The notes below the pieces were generated by a model. It was not told the origin of the DNA. It saw only the letters and a program-made list of their open reading frames with translations, and did not search any database. Positions 1 through 10,072 of a stretch of DNA of 38,620 bases are shown one piece after another. Origin of the DNA: Candidatus Moranbacteria bacterium GW2011_GWE1_49_15 (GTDB taxonomy: Bacteria > Patescibacteriota > Minisyncoccia > Moranbacterales > GWC2-37-73). The translations under genes were made by a program, and so were the position numbers. Within the stretch, counting starts at the first letter, position 1. Each line of letters opens with the position of its first letter. The DNA lies in the NCBI GenBank assembly GCA_001003855.1, contig LCPX01000002.1, positions 1 to 38,620 of the forward strand. The letters run 5' to 3'.

Positions 1-685
1 CCGAACCGCATGTGGAAGATCTGGGAAAATTCCTGATCAGGATGGGAGCGAAAATAAAAGGACTCGGAACGCACACTTTGGAAATCGAAGGAACCAGGAG
101 ACTTAAGGGAACCAAGCATGAAATAATCCCGGACGCCAACGAGGCCGCCACTTTCCTCATTATGGGGGTCGCGACCAGAAGCCCGATCGTCGTGAAGAAC
201 GCGCAAGAGGATGCTTTGGATTTGGTTTTGGAAAAACTCCGCGAAATGGGAGCGGAATTCTTAGTCAGGGAAAACGAAATAGAAGTGGTTCCGACCAAAA
301 AGATTAAAGCTCTTTCTAAGATCGATGCGCGGATATATCCCGGAATCCCGACGGACGACCAGGCGCTTTTCGGAGTTTTGGCGACGCAGGCCGAAGGGGA
401 GACTTTGGTTTTCGACACGATGTCGCGGAAATCGAAAAGATGGGCGCAACCGTGAAGGTTCTCAACCCCCACCAGGCCGTCTTTTCCGGGCCGACCCCGC
501 TGCGGGGTGAAACGATCACGAGCTATGACCTTCGCGCCGGAGCCTCGCTGATTTTGGCCGCGCTGTTGGCGAAAGGGCAATCCGTCATCAAGGAGATTTA
601 CCAGGTGGACAGGGGTTATGAAAAAATAGAAGAGAGACTGCAGAAACTGGGAGCGGATATCCAGAGGGTTCCGGAAGGCGAGTAG
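1..685 (+). pseudogene. murA: UDP-N-acetylglucosamine 1-carboxyvinyltransferase (MurA), 3' part, 5' end outside window, frameshifted near 421-425
   Basis: ORF 12-455 (..DANEAATFLIMGVA..GIPTDDQALFGVLATQAEGETLVFDTM) continues in another frame as ORF 440-685 (MGATVKVLNPHQAVFSGPTPLRGETITSYDLRAGASLILAALLAKGQSVIKEIYQVDRGYEKIEERLQKLGADI). Together they match MurA order except for a short missing segment after DTM. Confidence 0.85.
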
Positions 686-719
686 GAAATTTATAATTCC
701 TAACAGTAAGCAATGGATT

Positions 720-1166
720 ATGGAAAAAGAATTCAAAATCGGAAAGGATTGCATAGGGGTAGGTTGTGGTGCTTTGATTTTCAATAAGAAAAATGAGGTG
801 CTTCTCATGAAAAGAAGCAAGAATGCCAAAAACCAAGCGGGATGGTGGTCGCAGCCCGGAGGGGCTGTCGATTTCAATGAAAAAGCCGTCGTTGCGACGA
901 AAAGGGAAATCAAGGAGGAGTTGGGAATCGAGATAGATATATGGGCGCAAGTCCCGCACATAGACCATGTCCTTAAAAAAGAAAACCAGCATTGGATGGC
1001 CATTCCTTTTTTAGCGAAAATTAAAAAAGGAGTTCCGAAGATTATGGAGCTTGAAAAATGCGACGAAATAGGGTGGTTTTCCCTGAAAAAACTTCCCAGG
1101 AAATTGTCCCAGACTACCAGGGAAACGATCGGAAGTTATTTGAAGAAAAGATATATAAAACTGTAA
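720..1166 (+). CDS. NUDIX hydrolase
   Basis: Nudix box GGAVDFNEKAVVATKREIKEELGI. Confidence 0.9.
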   Translation: MEKEFKIGKDCIGVGCGALIFNKKNEVLLMKRSKNAKNQAGWWSQPGGAVDFNEKAVVATKREIKEELGIEIDIWAQVPHIDHVLKKENQHWMAIPFLAKIKKGVPKIMELEKCDEIGWFSLKKLPRKLSQTTRETIGSYLKKRYIKL

Positions 1167-1191
1167 ATTATTTTTTGAATTTTATTAAAGT

Positions 1192-2199
1192 ATGTTCATA
1201 CGAAAGATGGGAATAGACTTGGGGACGGCGAACACGTTGGTGTTCGTTCCGGGAAGGGGGATCGTGATCAACGAGCCTTCGGTGGTGGCCATTTCGATGA
1301 TAGACAATACCGTTTTGGCGGTGGGGAACGAAGCCAAAGAGATGCTTGGAAGGACACCTGACACGATCGTGGCGTCGCGTCCCATGAAGGACGGGGTTAT
1401 CGCCGATTACCGGGTGACCGAAGCGATGCTCCGCTATTTCATCAACAAGGTGAGCGGCAAAGTCAGGTTTTTCAGGCCCGAAATCATGCTTTCGATCCCG
1501 GCCGGGGTGACTTCGACCGAGAGAAGGGCCGTCGTCGACGCCGCGGTGAAAGCCGGGGCCAAATCGGCCTATGTCGTGAAGGAGCCTCTTCTCGCGGCCA
1601 TCGGTGCGGGAATACCGATCCACAACGCCCAGGGAAACATGATAGTCAACATCGGAGGAGGAACTTCCGAGATAGCCGTGATTTCGCTGGGAGGCGTGGT
1701 CGTCGCGCACAGCGCCCGCGTCGGGGGAAACAAATTCGACCAGGCGATTTCGGATTACATCAAAAGGAAATACGGCTTGGCCGTGGGGGACAGGACGGCT
1801 GAGGAAATCAAGATTGAGATCGGCAGCGCCATCGCCCAGGTCAAGGAGGAACATATGGATATCAGGGGGCGCGACCTGATGGGAGGTCTTCCGAAGACGG
1901 TGAAAATTTCTTCCAATGAAGTGACGGAAGCGTTGCAGGACGAGCTTCGCGAGGTCATCAACGCCATCAAGAAAGTTTTCCAAGAGACCCCCCCGGAATT
2001 GGCGGCTGACATCATGGACAAAGGGATGGTTCTTTCAGGCGGAGGGGCGCTGCTTCGCAATCTCGACCAGCTCATCACCAAGACCATCGGGGTGCCTTGT
2101 TACGTGGCGGACGATCCGCTCTTTTGCGTGATCAAGGGCACGGGAATTTCCCTGGAAAACCTGGATCTCTACAAAAGGACGATAATGCTTTCCAAATAA
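1192..2199 (+). CDS. mreB: Rod shape-determining protein MreB/Mrl
   Basis: MGIDLGTANTLVFV, NIGGGTSEIAVISLGGVV, GMVLSGGGALLRNLD: actin-like ATPase motifs typical of MreB. Confidence 0.95.
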   Translation: MFIRKMGIDLGTANTLVFVPGRGIVINEPSVVAISMIDNTVLAVGNEAKEMLGRTPDTIVASRPMKDGVIADYRVTEAMLRYFINKVSGKVRFFRPEIMLSIPAGVTSTERRAVVDAAVKAGAKSAYVVKEPLLAAIGAGIPIHNAQGNMIVNIGGGTSEIAVISLGGVVVAHSARVGGNKFDQAISDYIKRKYGLAVGDRTAEEIKIEIGSAIAQVKEEHMDIRGRDLMGGLPKTVKISSNEVTEALQDELREVINAIKKVFQETPPELAADIMDKGMVLSGGGALLRNLDQLITKTIGVPCYVADDPLFCVIKGTGISLENLDLYKRTIMLSK

Positions 2200-2251
2200 T
2201 TCCGGCGATTCCATCGAATCGACAAAATCCAATAAAGAAAAAGAAAAAAAC

Positions 2252-3352
2252 ATGAAAATAGGAATCGACGGTTCAAGAGCTTTCATAAAAAGACGCACGG
2301 GAATAGAGGAATATTCTTACCAGGTTATTAAGCATCTGCGCCCTTGGCTCAAGGAGGACGAGGTCTCTTTGTATGTCCGCCATAACCAGGAAGTCGATTT
2401 CGATTTGCCGGACAACTGGAAAGTCAAAAAATTATGGCTCCCATATTTCTCCAGCCAGCTCCGTTTCTCTTTGGAATTGCTGCTCCATCCTTGCGATGCT
2501 TTTTTCGTACCCGCGCACACCGTGCCCCCGATCCATCCGAAAAATACGACGGTGGTCGTGCACGGTCTCGAATACGAATTCCATCCGAAAGCTTATTCCC
2601 GATGGGCGAGGTTTTATATGCGGACGGTGATCAAGAATTCCTGCAAATGGGCGAGCAGGGTCGTTTGCGTTTCGGAAAACACCAAAAGGGACGTGATGAG
2701 ACTCTACGGAACTTCCCAGGAAAAGATAAGGGTGATTTATGAGGGTTATTCCGGAAAGACCGCGGGGCACTCGGAAGCCGGCATACTCGGACATGTTGAG
2801 AAGGAAAAATGCGATATCGGGGCCCCATACTTCCTTTTTATTGGCAGGATCGAAGAAAGGAAGAACGTGAAGGGGATCGTGGAGGCGTTCGATATCGTCA
2901 AGGAGAAATACGGAGTGGCTCACAAGCTGGTCCTTGCAGGAAAGCCCGGTTACGGATATGGGGAGATAAAAGAGAGGATCGGAATTTCCAAATTCAAAAA
3001 TGATATCGTGGAAATGGGATATGTGAGCGATGAGGAGAAATGGGAGATCCTCCGGTGCGCGGACGTTTTCGTTTTCCCGACTTTCTATGAAGGATTCGGA
3101 CTTCCTATCTTGGAAGCACAGAACGCTTTCGTCCCGGTGGTGACTTCCAAGGTCTCGTCAGTCCCGGAAGTGGCGGGGGACGCGGCGCTTTATGCCGATC
3201 CGAAAGACCATCGATCCATAGCCGAGAATATGTATGTTTTGATAAGCAACAGAAACGCCAAAGAGGATATTGTCAGAAGAGGTTTCGAGAACGTTAAAAG
3301 GTTCAGCTGGGCCGATTGCGCCAAAGAGATCGCAGGGGTGTTGCGCGGTTAG
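2252..3352 (+). CDS. Glycosyltransferase family 4/1-type
   Basis: GT-B C-terminal features: YFLFIGRIEERKNVKGIVEAF, VFVFPTFYEGFGLPILEAQ. Confidence 0.9.
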   Translation: MKIGIDGSRAFIKRRTGIEEYSYQVIKHLRPWLKEDEVSLYVRHNQEVDFDLPDNWKVKKLWLPYFSSQLRFSLELLLHPCDAFFVPAHTVPPIHPKNTTVVVHGLEYEFHPKAYSRWARFYMRTVIKNSCKWASRVVCVSENTKRDVMRLYGTSQEKIRVIYEGYSGKTAGHSEAGILGHVEKEKCDIGAPYFLFIGRIEERKNVKGIVEAFDIVKEKYGVAHKLVLAGKPGYGYGEIKERIGISKFKNDIVEMGYVSDEEKWEILRCADVFVFPTFYEGFGLPILEAQNAFVPVVTSKVSSVPEVAGDAALYADPKDHRSIAENMYVLISNRNAKEDIVRRGFENVKRFSWADCAKEIAGVLRG

Positions 3353-3382
3353 ATTTTCGAAATCCTAAGGCGTAAAAATAAT

Positions 3383-4522
3383 ATGGAGAAAAAAAACAAT
3401 TCGGAAAAACGGAACTTTGAAGATCTGCGCGTGGCCTTGGTGCATGATTTCTTGGTGCAACGCGGAGGAGCGGAAAAGGTGCTGGAAGGAATTTCGGAAA
3501 TTTTTCCCGAGGCTCCCGTCTACACCCTTTTGTATGATAAGGAAAAGATGAGGGGAATGTTTGAGGACAGGGATATAAGGCCGTCCTATCTGCAGAAATT
3601 ACCGGCCTTTTTAAGAAAGAGGTATCGATGGTTGTTGCCTTTTTTGCCGGTCATCCCCGAGACGTGGGATCTTCGCGATTTCGACCTCATCATATCCTCT
3701 TCCGGAGCCTGGTCCAAAGGGATCATAACCAAACTTGATACGAAACATGTGGCTTATGTGCATTCCCCGATGCGTTTCGTTTGGGATTACAACGAAAGAT
3801 ATCTTAGGGAAAAAAAGATCAGAAGCTCTGTTTTCAAGCGCCTGATTTTCAGTTATCTGCGGATCTGGGACCGTTTGGCGGCGGATAGGCCGGACCATCT
3901 CATCGCTAATTCCGAACATACCAAAAAGCAAATTGAAAAGTATTACAGAAGGGAGAGCGCGGTGATATATCCGCCGGTGGAATTCAAGTCGGTCGCCGAT
4001 GACGGATCCTTGGAAAAAATAAAGGATTATTTCCTCGTGGTTTCCAGGCTTTCTGGATATAAAAAGACGGACATCGTCGTCGAAGCTTTCAACAAGTTGG
4101 GATTGCCGCTCATCGTCATAGGCGAGGGGGAACAGGAAGGGTATTTGCGTAAAATATCCCAAAGCAACGTGAAGATCTTGGGATGGAAAAGCGACGAGGA
4201 TCTGGCGCGATATTACGCGAAGGCCCGGGCGCTGATCTTCGCTTCGGAGGACGATTTCGGTATAGTCCCGGTCGAAGCCATGGGACACGGCGTTCCGGTG
4301 GTGGCCCTGCGCAAAGGAGGAGTTTTGGAAACCGTGACCGAGGGGTTCAGCGGGGAATTTTTCGACGCTCCGACGCCAGAAGTGCTCGCAGACGGAGTCA
4401 GGCGCTTTTTGGAAAAGGAAAAGATATATGACAGGGGGGATATAAGAAAGGCGGCCCAGAGGTTTTCAAAGGAAAGGTTTAAAAAAGAATTCGAAGAGTT
4501 TATAAGATCATGCGGAGTATGA
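3383..4522 (+). CDS. Glycosyltransferase family 4-type
   Basis: ALVHDFLVQRGGAEKVLEGI N-terminus; DYFLVVSRLSGYKKTDIVVEAF; ALIFASEDDFGIVPVEAMGHGVPVVAL. Confidence 0.9.
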   Translation: MEKKNNSEKRNFEDLRVALVHDFLVQRGGAEKVLEGISEIFPEAPVYTLLYDKEKMRGMFEDRDIRPSYLQKLPAFLRKRYRWLLPFLPVIPETWDLRDFDLIISSSGAWSKGIITKLDTKHVAYVHSPMRFVWDYNERYLREKKIRSSVFKRLIFSYLRIWDRLAADRPDHLIANSEHTKKQIEKYYRRESAVIYPPVEFKSVADDGSLEKIKDYFLVVSRLSGYKKTDIVVEAFNKLGLPLIVIGEGEQEGYLRKISQSNVKILGWKSDEDLARYYAKARALIFASEDDFGIVPVEAMGHGVPVVALRKGGVLETVTEGFSGEFFDAPTPEVLADGVRRFLEKEKIYDRGDIRKAAQRFSKERFKKEFEEFIRSCGV

Positions 4523-5424
4523 ATTTCATAGGCAATAAAAAAGCCGTTAGTTTCATAGAAAAGACGCTTGAAAAGGGGGGCGCGAGCCAAGCCTATCTTT
4601 TTTCCGGACCGGAGGGGGTCGGGAAACTTTTTTTGGCTAAAGCTTTCGCCAAAAGTCTCATTAGTGGAGGTTCGTTGCCTGATTTCGAATCCGGGGATGT
4701 GGAAAAACTCCCGGTGGATCTTATTTTACTCAAACCCGAAATAGAAGAGAAGAAGGGAATAAGGAAAGAGAGGGATATCGCAGTGGAAAGGATCAGGGAT
4801 GCCAAGAAGGACCTGTCCCTCTACCCTTACAGCGGCAAGATGAAGGTCCTGATCGTCGACAACGCGCACAGGATGAACGTAGCTTCCCAGAACGCTTTTT
4901 TGAAATTATTGGAAGAGCCGAATTCCACGTCGGTGATCATCCTGGTCACCCATGAATATTCCAAGATGCTCCCGACGATCCGATCGCGATGTCAAAAGGT
5001 CGGTTTCGGATTGGTCGGACCGGAGGACATGGGGACGGCCGCGGATTTTTTGGGTGGTGATTTCGTCTCCCGATACGCTGAAGCGGCGATGGGCAGGCCC
5101 GGTCTCCTTTTTCGGATGTCGACGAACCAGGAAGAGCTGGCGCTTTACAGGGATGCTTCCGAAGAATTGGCGCAGATGTCGTCCGCCGATCTCAACCGCA
5201 AGTTTTCATTCGCCGAAAAAATGTCCAAGGATGTGGACGGTGCCATAAAGACTTTGAACATGTGGTCCTGGATGATCAGGAAAAAGGCGCTTGCGGAAAA
5301 TGGAGCCGACTTGGATTCTTCCTATGGGAACATCTCCAAGATAGAGGAGACCGTATCCGCGCTCAAGAACACGAACGCCAACGCCAGGTTGGTCCTGGAA
5401 AACCTGCTTATCAATATCCGATAA
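4519..5424 (+). CDS. holB: DNA polymerase III subunit delta' (AAA+ clamp loader)
   Basis: MNFIGNKKAVSFIEKTLEKGGASQAYLFSGPEGVGKLFLAKAF Walker A; NAFLKLLEEPNSTSVIILVTHEYSKMLPTIRSRCQ. Overlaps the previous gene by a few nt; ATG 4510 or 4519. Confidence 0.85.
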   Translation: MNFIGNKKAVSFIEKTLEKGGASQAYLFSGPEGVGKLFLAKAFAKSLISGGSLPDFESGDVEKLPVDLILLKPEIEEKKGIRKERDIAVERIRDAKKDLSLYPYSGKMKVLIVDNAHRMNVASQNAFLKLLEEPNSTSVIILVTHEYSKMLPTIRSRCQKVGFGLVGPEDMGTAADFLGGDFVSRYAEAAMGRPGLLFRMSTNQEELALYRDASEELAQMSSADLNRKFSFAEKMSKDVDGAIKTLNMWSWMIRKKALAENGADLDSSYGNISKIEETVSALKNTNANARLVLENLLINIR

Positions 5425-5431
5425 ACAAAAA

Positions 5432-6358
5432 ATGCTGTCTTTCAAGAAAAACATAAAAAGAAAAGAGGTAGAATACAAAAAGCTCCGCTCGATTTCGAAA
5501 AAGGAGGAGAATTTCAAGGCGCTGGAAAAAGCTTACAGGGTCTTTTATTATATGCTTGTCTTTCTTTTCGCGGCCGTAGCTGTATACGTGATGTTTTTCT
5601 CGCCTTTTATGGCCGTCAGTGCCGTTGAGATAACCGGCCTGGAGGATCTCGATCGTTCCAAAGTTTCTTCGGCCGCCAAGGATGTCTATGGCGGGGCATA
5701 TTTGAAATTGATCCCCAAAAACAATTTCCTATTGTTTCCTCGCAAAGCCGTTTCCAAAAAATTGCAGGAGGAGTTCAAAAGGATAAGGAGCGTGGAAATT
5801 TCAAGGTCATTCCCTGACAAGGTGGAGATAAAAATTACCGAAAGGAAAGCGCTGCTCCTTTGGTGTTCCATCGGTGAGGAATGTTTTATTGTCGACGAGA
5901 ACGGTTATGCTTACAATCGGGTCAGGCTGGACTCGAAGGAAGCTTTGGAGAATAATCTGGTGAAAATAATCAGCGAAGAGGAGACAGGGATTTCCGAGGG
6001 CGACAGGATTTTCGATGCGGAAAAGGTCATTTTCCTACTTGGCGCCAAAGAGCTTTTTAGGGAAAAAACAGGTTTGGAATTTGAGGGCGATATGCGTATC
6101 AAATCCAAGATAGCCGAGGAAGTGGTCTTGAAGAGTCGTGACGGTTGGGGTCTCCATGTGAGCATGACCTTGCCTCTGGAAAAAGCGGCCCAAACCCTCA
6201 AGCTTTTTTTGGAAAAGGAAATGGATACCCAAAATATGTCCAAATTGGAATACATAGATCTTCGGGTGGAAAACAGGATTTATTACAAGTTCAAGAAAGA
6301 GGAGGAGAAAGAAGGTGAGGCCGCGAACGGAGAGGAAGGTAAGGATGATAAGGACTGA
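5432..6358 (+). CDS. FtsQ/DivIB-like POTRA-domain cell division protein
   Basis: Single N-terminal TM segment followed by POTRA-like AVEITGLEDLDRSKV..IRSVEISRSFPDKVEIKITERKALLLW. Confidence 0.7.
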   Translation: MLSFKKNIKRKEVEYKKLRSISKKEENFKALEKAYRVFYYMLVFLFAAVAVYVMFFSPFMAVSAVEITGLEDLDRSKVSSAAKDVYGGAYLKLIPKNNFLLFPRKAVSKKLQEEFKRIRSVEISRSFPDKVEIKITERKALLLWCSIGEECFIVDENGYAYNRVRLDSKEALENNLVKIISEEETGISEGDRIFDAEKVIFLLGAKELFREKTGLEFEGDMRIKSKIAEEVVLKSRDGWGLHVSMTLPLEKAAQTLKLFLEKEMDTQNMSKLEYIDLRVENRIYYKFKKEEEKEGEAANGEEGKDDKD

Positions 6359-6397
6359 CATGTACGTGGCATATTACGTAACCGGTGAAAGGGAAAT

Positions 6398-6433
6398 AAA
6401 AAAACAGCCTCGGTCGTGCCGGGCTGTTTTTTT
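6398..6433. terminator. Intrinsic terminator between convergent genes
   Basis: AAAACAGCC-loop-GGCTGTTTTTTT hairpin with flanking A and T tracts. Confidence 0.8.
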
Positions 6434-6445
6434 GTCGCGTAAGAC

Positions 6446-8287
6446 CTATTCGATATCGGTCACGTGGTAGATGAGTATCGAGGCGCCGATCATGTCGACC
6501 GGTTCGTATTCGAGGGTCCAGCGGTAGCTGTCCTCGGCGGTTTTGGTTTCGCTATAGATGCTGCCTTGCATGTAGTTCGTCGAAAGCGCGTACCAGCCGT
6601 TTTCTATCGGGCGCTTGCTGTCCCACCAAAGGATCGCTTTATCCTCACCGACGGTGCGGAAGATGTCTCCGCCGCCGAAATAATCCACCCGGATCTTGTC
6701 TATTTCCGGATGTTCGTCCAGGTATTTCCTGAGTCTTTTGAGGTCCTGTCCCCAGTCGGTGTTGGAATCGGTGACGTAGTGGTAGCCGTTTTTTGGTCCG
6801 CCGACGGTTTCATTGAAGTATGACGTGAAGGACGGGTAGGCGAAGGCGGTGGTGGCTATCTGCCAGGCGAGCAGAATTCCTATGATGATGGCGAAAACAT
6901 GCCTGGTCTTGAGATGGCTTTCACTGAGGAACTCAAAAACCTTTTTAGTTATCAGGATATAGGCGAAAGGCAGGATGGGGAAAAGATGGCGGAATCCGAT
7001 GTTGAGTCCTCCTTTGATGGAAAGGAAGGCGTAGAGGATTATGAAACCGAACAGTGTGTATCCCACGAGCGATTTCCTGAAGAAGTCGGCCAATTTCTCC
7101 CTAGTTCTGCCGAAATTAAGTTTCGCGTAGGAGAGTGTCTGGGCTGTTTGCTTGGCTGTGTAACCCAAGGAAAAAATCGCGAGCAATAAGAATGGAAGAG
7201 TTTCTTTTATAAGAAAGACCACCGGGAAATACCAGGTGAAGCCGTTGCCGACTTGGCCCAAAAAGTACGCTCCGTTTCCTCCGGACACGCGTTTGAAGAC
7301 CCAGGCCGGTCCGAGCAGATAGGCGCTCCAGGGGCGGGTGAGGTCGGATTCGTTCAGGGCGTGGAGAGTTTTGTTGGTGTAGATTGTTTTCGGGTTGCCG
7401 TCTTCGGCCGAGAAGAAGAATTCTATGGTCTTGGCCAGGGTTTCCTTGGGCATCTCGAAAGTATTGGCTTGGTAGACGACCCATACGACAGCGGCGGCGA
7501 CAATGAAAGCCGCCAAGGATTTCAAGGAATATTTCAGCAGGCTCATGACCCTATCCGTCCAAGCGGTGACTGCGGAAGCGGTATTGTTCCTGACCAGGGC
7601 ATAGACGAACATTATCGCGCCGAAAACCGGAAGAGCCACGATCGAGGAGAATTTGCTGACCAAAAGAAGTCCCATGAAGATTCCACCCAGGGCGACGTTT
7701 TTCCAGGAGGGCGTTTTGAGGAATTTGAGGAAATAATAAAAGGCGAAAGTGAGGAAAGCGGCGATGCCGATGTCGGTGGTGACGAAATGGTTGTGCCCCA
7801 GGATGTTCGGGTCGAAGGCATAGAGCGTAAGGGCGAAAAGTCCGGCTAGGGGACCGGCGATTTCCTTGCCCCATCTGAAGAGGAAAAGCCCCAGAAGCAC
7901 CGAGAGGATGACTATGGGTAGGCGCGACCAGAAGATTATCTTGTCAGGATCGTTTCCTGCTCCGTAGAGAAGGTGTCGCCCGGCCGCCCATTGCCCTTCG
8001 TCCCAGAGGTTCGGCAATTCGCCGGTCCAGAATTTCTCGGAAGTGTCGAAGTTGAGGTCCATAAAGACGAGTGGAAGCGCGGAAAGGTCTTTTATGAGCG
8101 GGGGATGCTCGGGATTGAGGCGCGTGTCATGCTGGGTCAGGTATGAATAGCCGGCGGGAATGTGCGCGACTTCATCGAACGTCGCGCTGTCATTGTTCGC
8201 GTTGAGCGCGGAAACCACGAAAAACAGCGACAGGATCGCGAAAGCGATCTTTTTATAATGCCGCTCCAGGAAGTCTTGGATTTTCAT
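6446..8287 (-). CDS. GT39/PMT-like membrane glycosyltransferase
   Basis: Many TM segments; DEVAHIPAGYSYLTQHDTRLNPEHPPLIKDLSALPL typical of the first luminal loop of PMT-like enzymes. Confidence 0.8.
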   Translation of the reverse strand: MKIQDFLERHYKKIAFAILSLFFVVSALNANNDSATFDEVAHIPAGYSYLTQHDTRLNPEHPPLIKDLSALPLVFMDLNFDTSEKFWTGELPNLWDEGQWAAGRHLLYGAGNDPDKIIFWSRLPIVILSVLLGLFLFRWGKEIAGPLAGLFALTLYAFDPNILGHNHFVTTDIGIAAFLTFAFYYFLKFLKTPSWKNVALGGIFMGLLLVSKFSSIVALPVFGAIMFVYALVRNNTASAVTAWTDRVMSLLKYSLKSLAAFIVAAAVVWVVYQANTFEMPKETLAKTIEFFFSAEDGNPKTIYTNKTLHALNESDLTRPWSAYLLGPAWVFKRVSGGNGAYFLGQVGNGFTWYFPVVFLIKETLPFLLLAIFSLGYTAKQTAQTLSYAKLNFGRTREKLADFFRKSLVGYTLFGFIILYAFLSIKGGLNIGFRHLFPILPFAYILITKKVFEFLSESHLKTRHVFAIIIGILLAWQIATTAFAYPSFTSYFNETVGGPKNGYHYVTDSNTDWGQDLKRLRKYLDEHPEIDKIRVDYFGGGDIFRTVGEDKAILWWDSKRPIENGWYALSTNYMQGSIYSETKTAEDSYRWTLEYEPVDMIGASILIYHVTDIE

Positions 8288-8317
8288 TTTGAGTATGTTT
8301 AATTTTTTATATTTATC

Positions 8318-9874
8318 CTATTGTTTGAGTTCCCACATCTTGTCATCAGGAAAATTCTTATATTCGGTGACGGTCAGGTCGGGGAATTGCGACCTCACTC
8401 TTCCTATGAGATGGCTGTCAGTCAGCAGGATCACGAAATCTCCTTGGGGCTGAAGCGAGTCCAGTTCCCCCGGATAGACGTAATGCGTGTCCGGCAGGTC
8501 AGGGTTGAGGAATTTCACCGGTATCCTTTCCATACTTTCCGCAATCACGTATTTTTGGGTGCCAGCCGGATAGGTTCGCAGGCGGTATGCCATATCTTTG
8601 AGATTGGCATTGAAAGACTCGTGTTGTTTCTGGTTGTTTTTGAAGAAGACGAAATATTTCAAAGTGTTGAATGTCGCGATGAAAATGAACGCGCCGGCCA
8701 GGACCGACAATATCACGACCCTTAGGGAATAGCCGTGTTTGGGGATTTTGCCCATTATCCAGAGGAAAGGGATGGTCGCGAAAATCATGACCACCGGCAA
8801 TGTTCCGATCGCGCGCAGGGCGTGCGGTAGTCCTTCCGCGGTCAAAAATTCCGGGGCCAGCATGGCGAAAAACCAAGCCAGGAGGAAAAAATAAAGATAA
8901 AGCTTTTCATCGTGGACATCATGTCTAAATCTGAGCCAAAGCAGGTGGAAGGCCTTGGCGATCACATATAAAAATCCTGCCAGGAAAGTTATGCCCACGA
9001 TGGGATCAAGTATCGGATAGGGAGGATAGTTGTGCCGCCAGTTCTGGTCGCCCCAGAAATTGTATTTGACCAGACTGAGGACGAAGCTCCTCGCTATGGT
9101 CGGGACGAGCTTGCCCTGGTTCATTTCAGGAGCGAACACCGAGATGGAGGCGGATCTGGATTCCAGATATTCCGGATGCGTATAGAATTCGTAGATCATC
9201 GGGGAAAGCGTTATCAGGGTGGCGGCCCCGAAGACGATTATCTGTTTCCAGAAATTCCTGATGAAATGTTTCTGGGTGATCAGCATGAAAACAAAAAGTG
9301 CTCCGACTATGGCCGGGGCGATGCGGAAAGCGATATAGGTGTGGAAGCCCAGACCGAAAATGAGTCCGGAAAAAATGAAAGGGGAATATTTTTTGCTGCG
9401 AAATCCCTTGAGAAGGAAATAGAAGGAGAATGAAAGGATAAGCGGCACCATGATCGCGCGGAAGCCTATCCTGGAGAAATTAATCGCCCAAAAAGAAAAG
9501 GCTGTCAGGTACGCGCTGATTAGTCCCGCCCTGGCGCTGCGGAAAATCTCCTTTGATAGAAGGAAGACGCCGAAGACCGTGAGCGTTCCGATGAGGATGG
9601 ACGCCAGTTTGAGCGAAAGTACGCTCGGACCCATGAGTTTGATGAAAAAAGCTTGGATGTTTATGAACAAACCTTCGCGTCCGTTGTTGTCGGGATAGAA
9701 AAGTTGGTAATTTCCGGTTTCTATGGCGCGCAGGGCATCCATTCCGTTGACGGCTTCATCGGGATAAATTCCCGAAGGGATGTTTTCGATGTCTGCGAAC
9801 CTCAGGAAAAACGCCGCTGCGATGATGGCGAGCAGCATGAGCACGTTAAGAAAGCATTTTTGTTTTTGTTTCAT
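8318..9874 (-). CDS. GT39/ArnT-like membrane glycosyltransferase
   Basis: Polytopic; PDEAVNGMDALRAIETGNYQLFYPDNNGREGLFINIQAFFIKLMGPS. Confidence 0.75.
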   Translation of the reverse strand: MKQKQKCFLNVLMLLAIIAAAFFLRFADIENIPSGIYPDEAVNGMDALRAIETGNYQLFYPDNNGREGLFINIQAFFIKLMGPSVLSLKLASILIGTLTVFGVFLLSKEIFRSARAGLISAYLTAFSFWAINFSRIGFRAIMVPLILSFSFYFLLKGFRSKKYSPFIFSGLIFGLGFHTYIAFRIAPAIVGALFVFMLITQKHFIRNFWKQIIVFGAATLITLSPMIYEFYTHPEYLESRSASISVFAPEMNQGKLVPTIARSFVLSLVKYNFWGDQNWRHNYPPYPILDPIVGITFLAGFLYVIAKAFHLLWLRFRHDVHDEKLYLYFFLLAWFFAMLAPEFLTAEGLPHALRAIGTLPVVMIFATIPFLWIMGKIPKHGYSLRVVILSVLAGAFIFIATFNTLKYFVFFKNNQKQHESFNANLKDMAYRLRTYPAGTQKYVIAESMERIPVKFLNPDLPDTHYVYPGELDSLQPQGDFVILLTDSHLIGRVRSQFPDLTVTEYKNFPDDKMWELKQ

Positions 9875-10029
9875 TTTTTTTAGTTATTTTTGATTTCAGA
9901 AAAGGCTCCGTTCAACCGACAAAGGGCGGATGACGGTCCGATTTCCGTTTTCATTATATCATCCGATAGGCGTTTTTAAAAGAAGCGTCGCGCGCGTGCG
10001 GATTCTTAGCGCCTTTGGATTTTTTATGG

Positions 10030-10035
10030 TATAAT
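10030..10035 (+). promoter_or_regulatory. Extended -10 element (TGGTATAAT) upstream of the 904-aa ORF
   Basis: TATAAT at 10030-10035 preceded by TGG. It overlaps the annotated TTG start at 10037, so ATG 10073 is the more plausible start. Confidence 0.55.
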
Positions 10036-10072
10036 TTTGACAAACGTCATTTCGTGTAAAACAAAAAAACGC

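Noticed and set aside
1168-1983. Large minus-strand ORFs overlapping mreB, prmC, prfA and the GT genes
   Set aside because: Low-complexity His/Arg-rich antisense frames over clearly recognised genes, typical of GC-skewed third positions.
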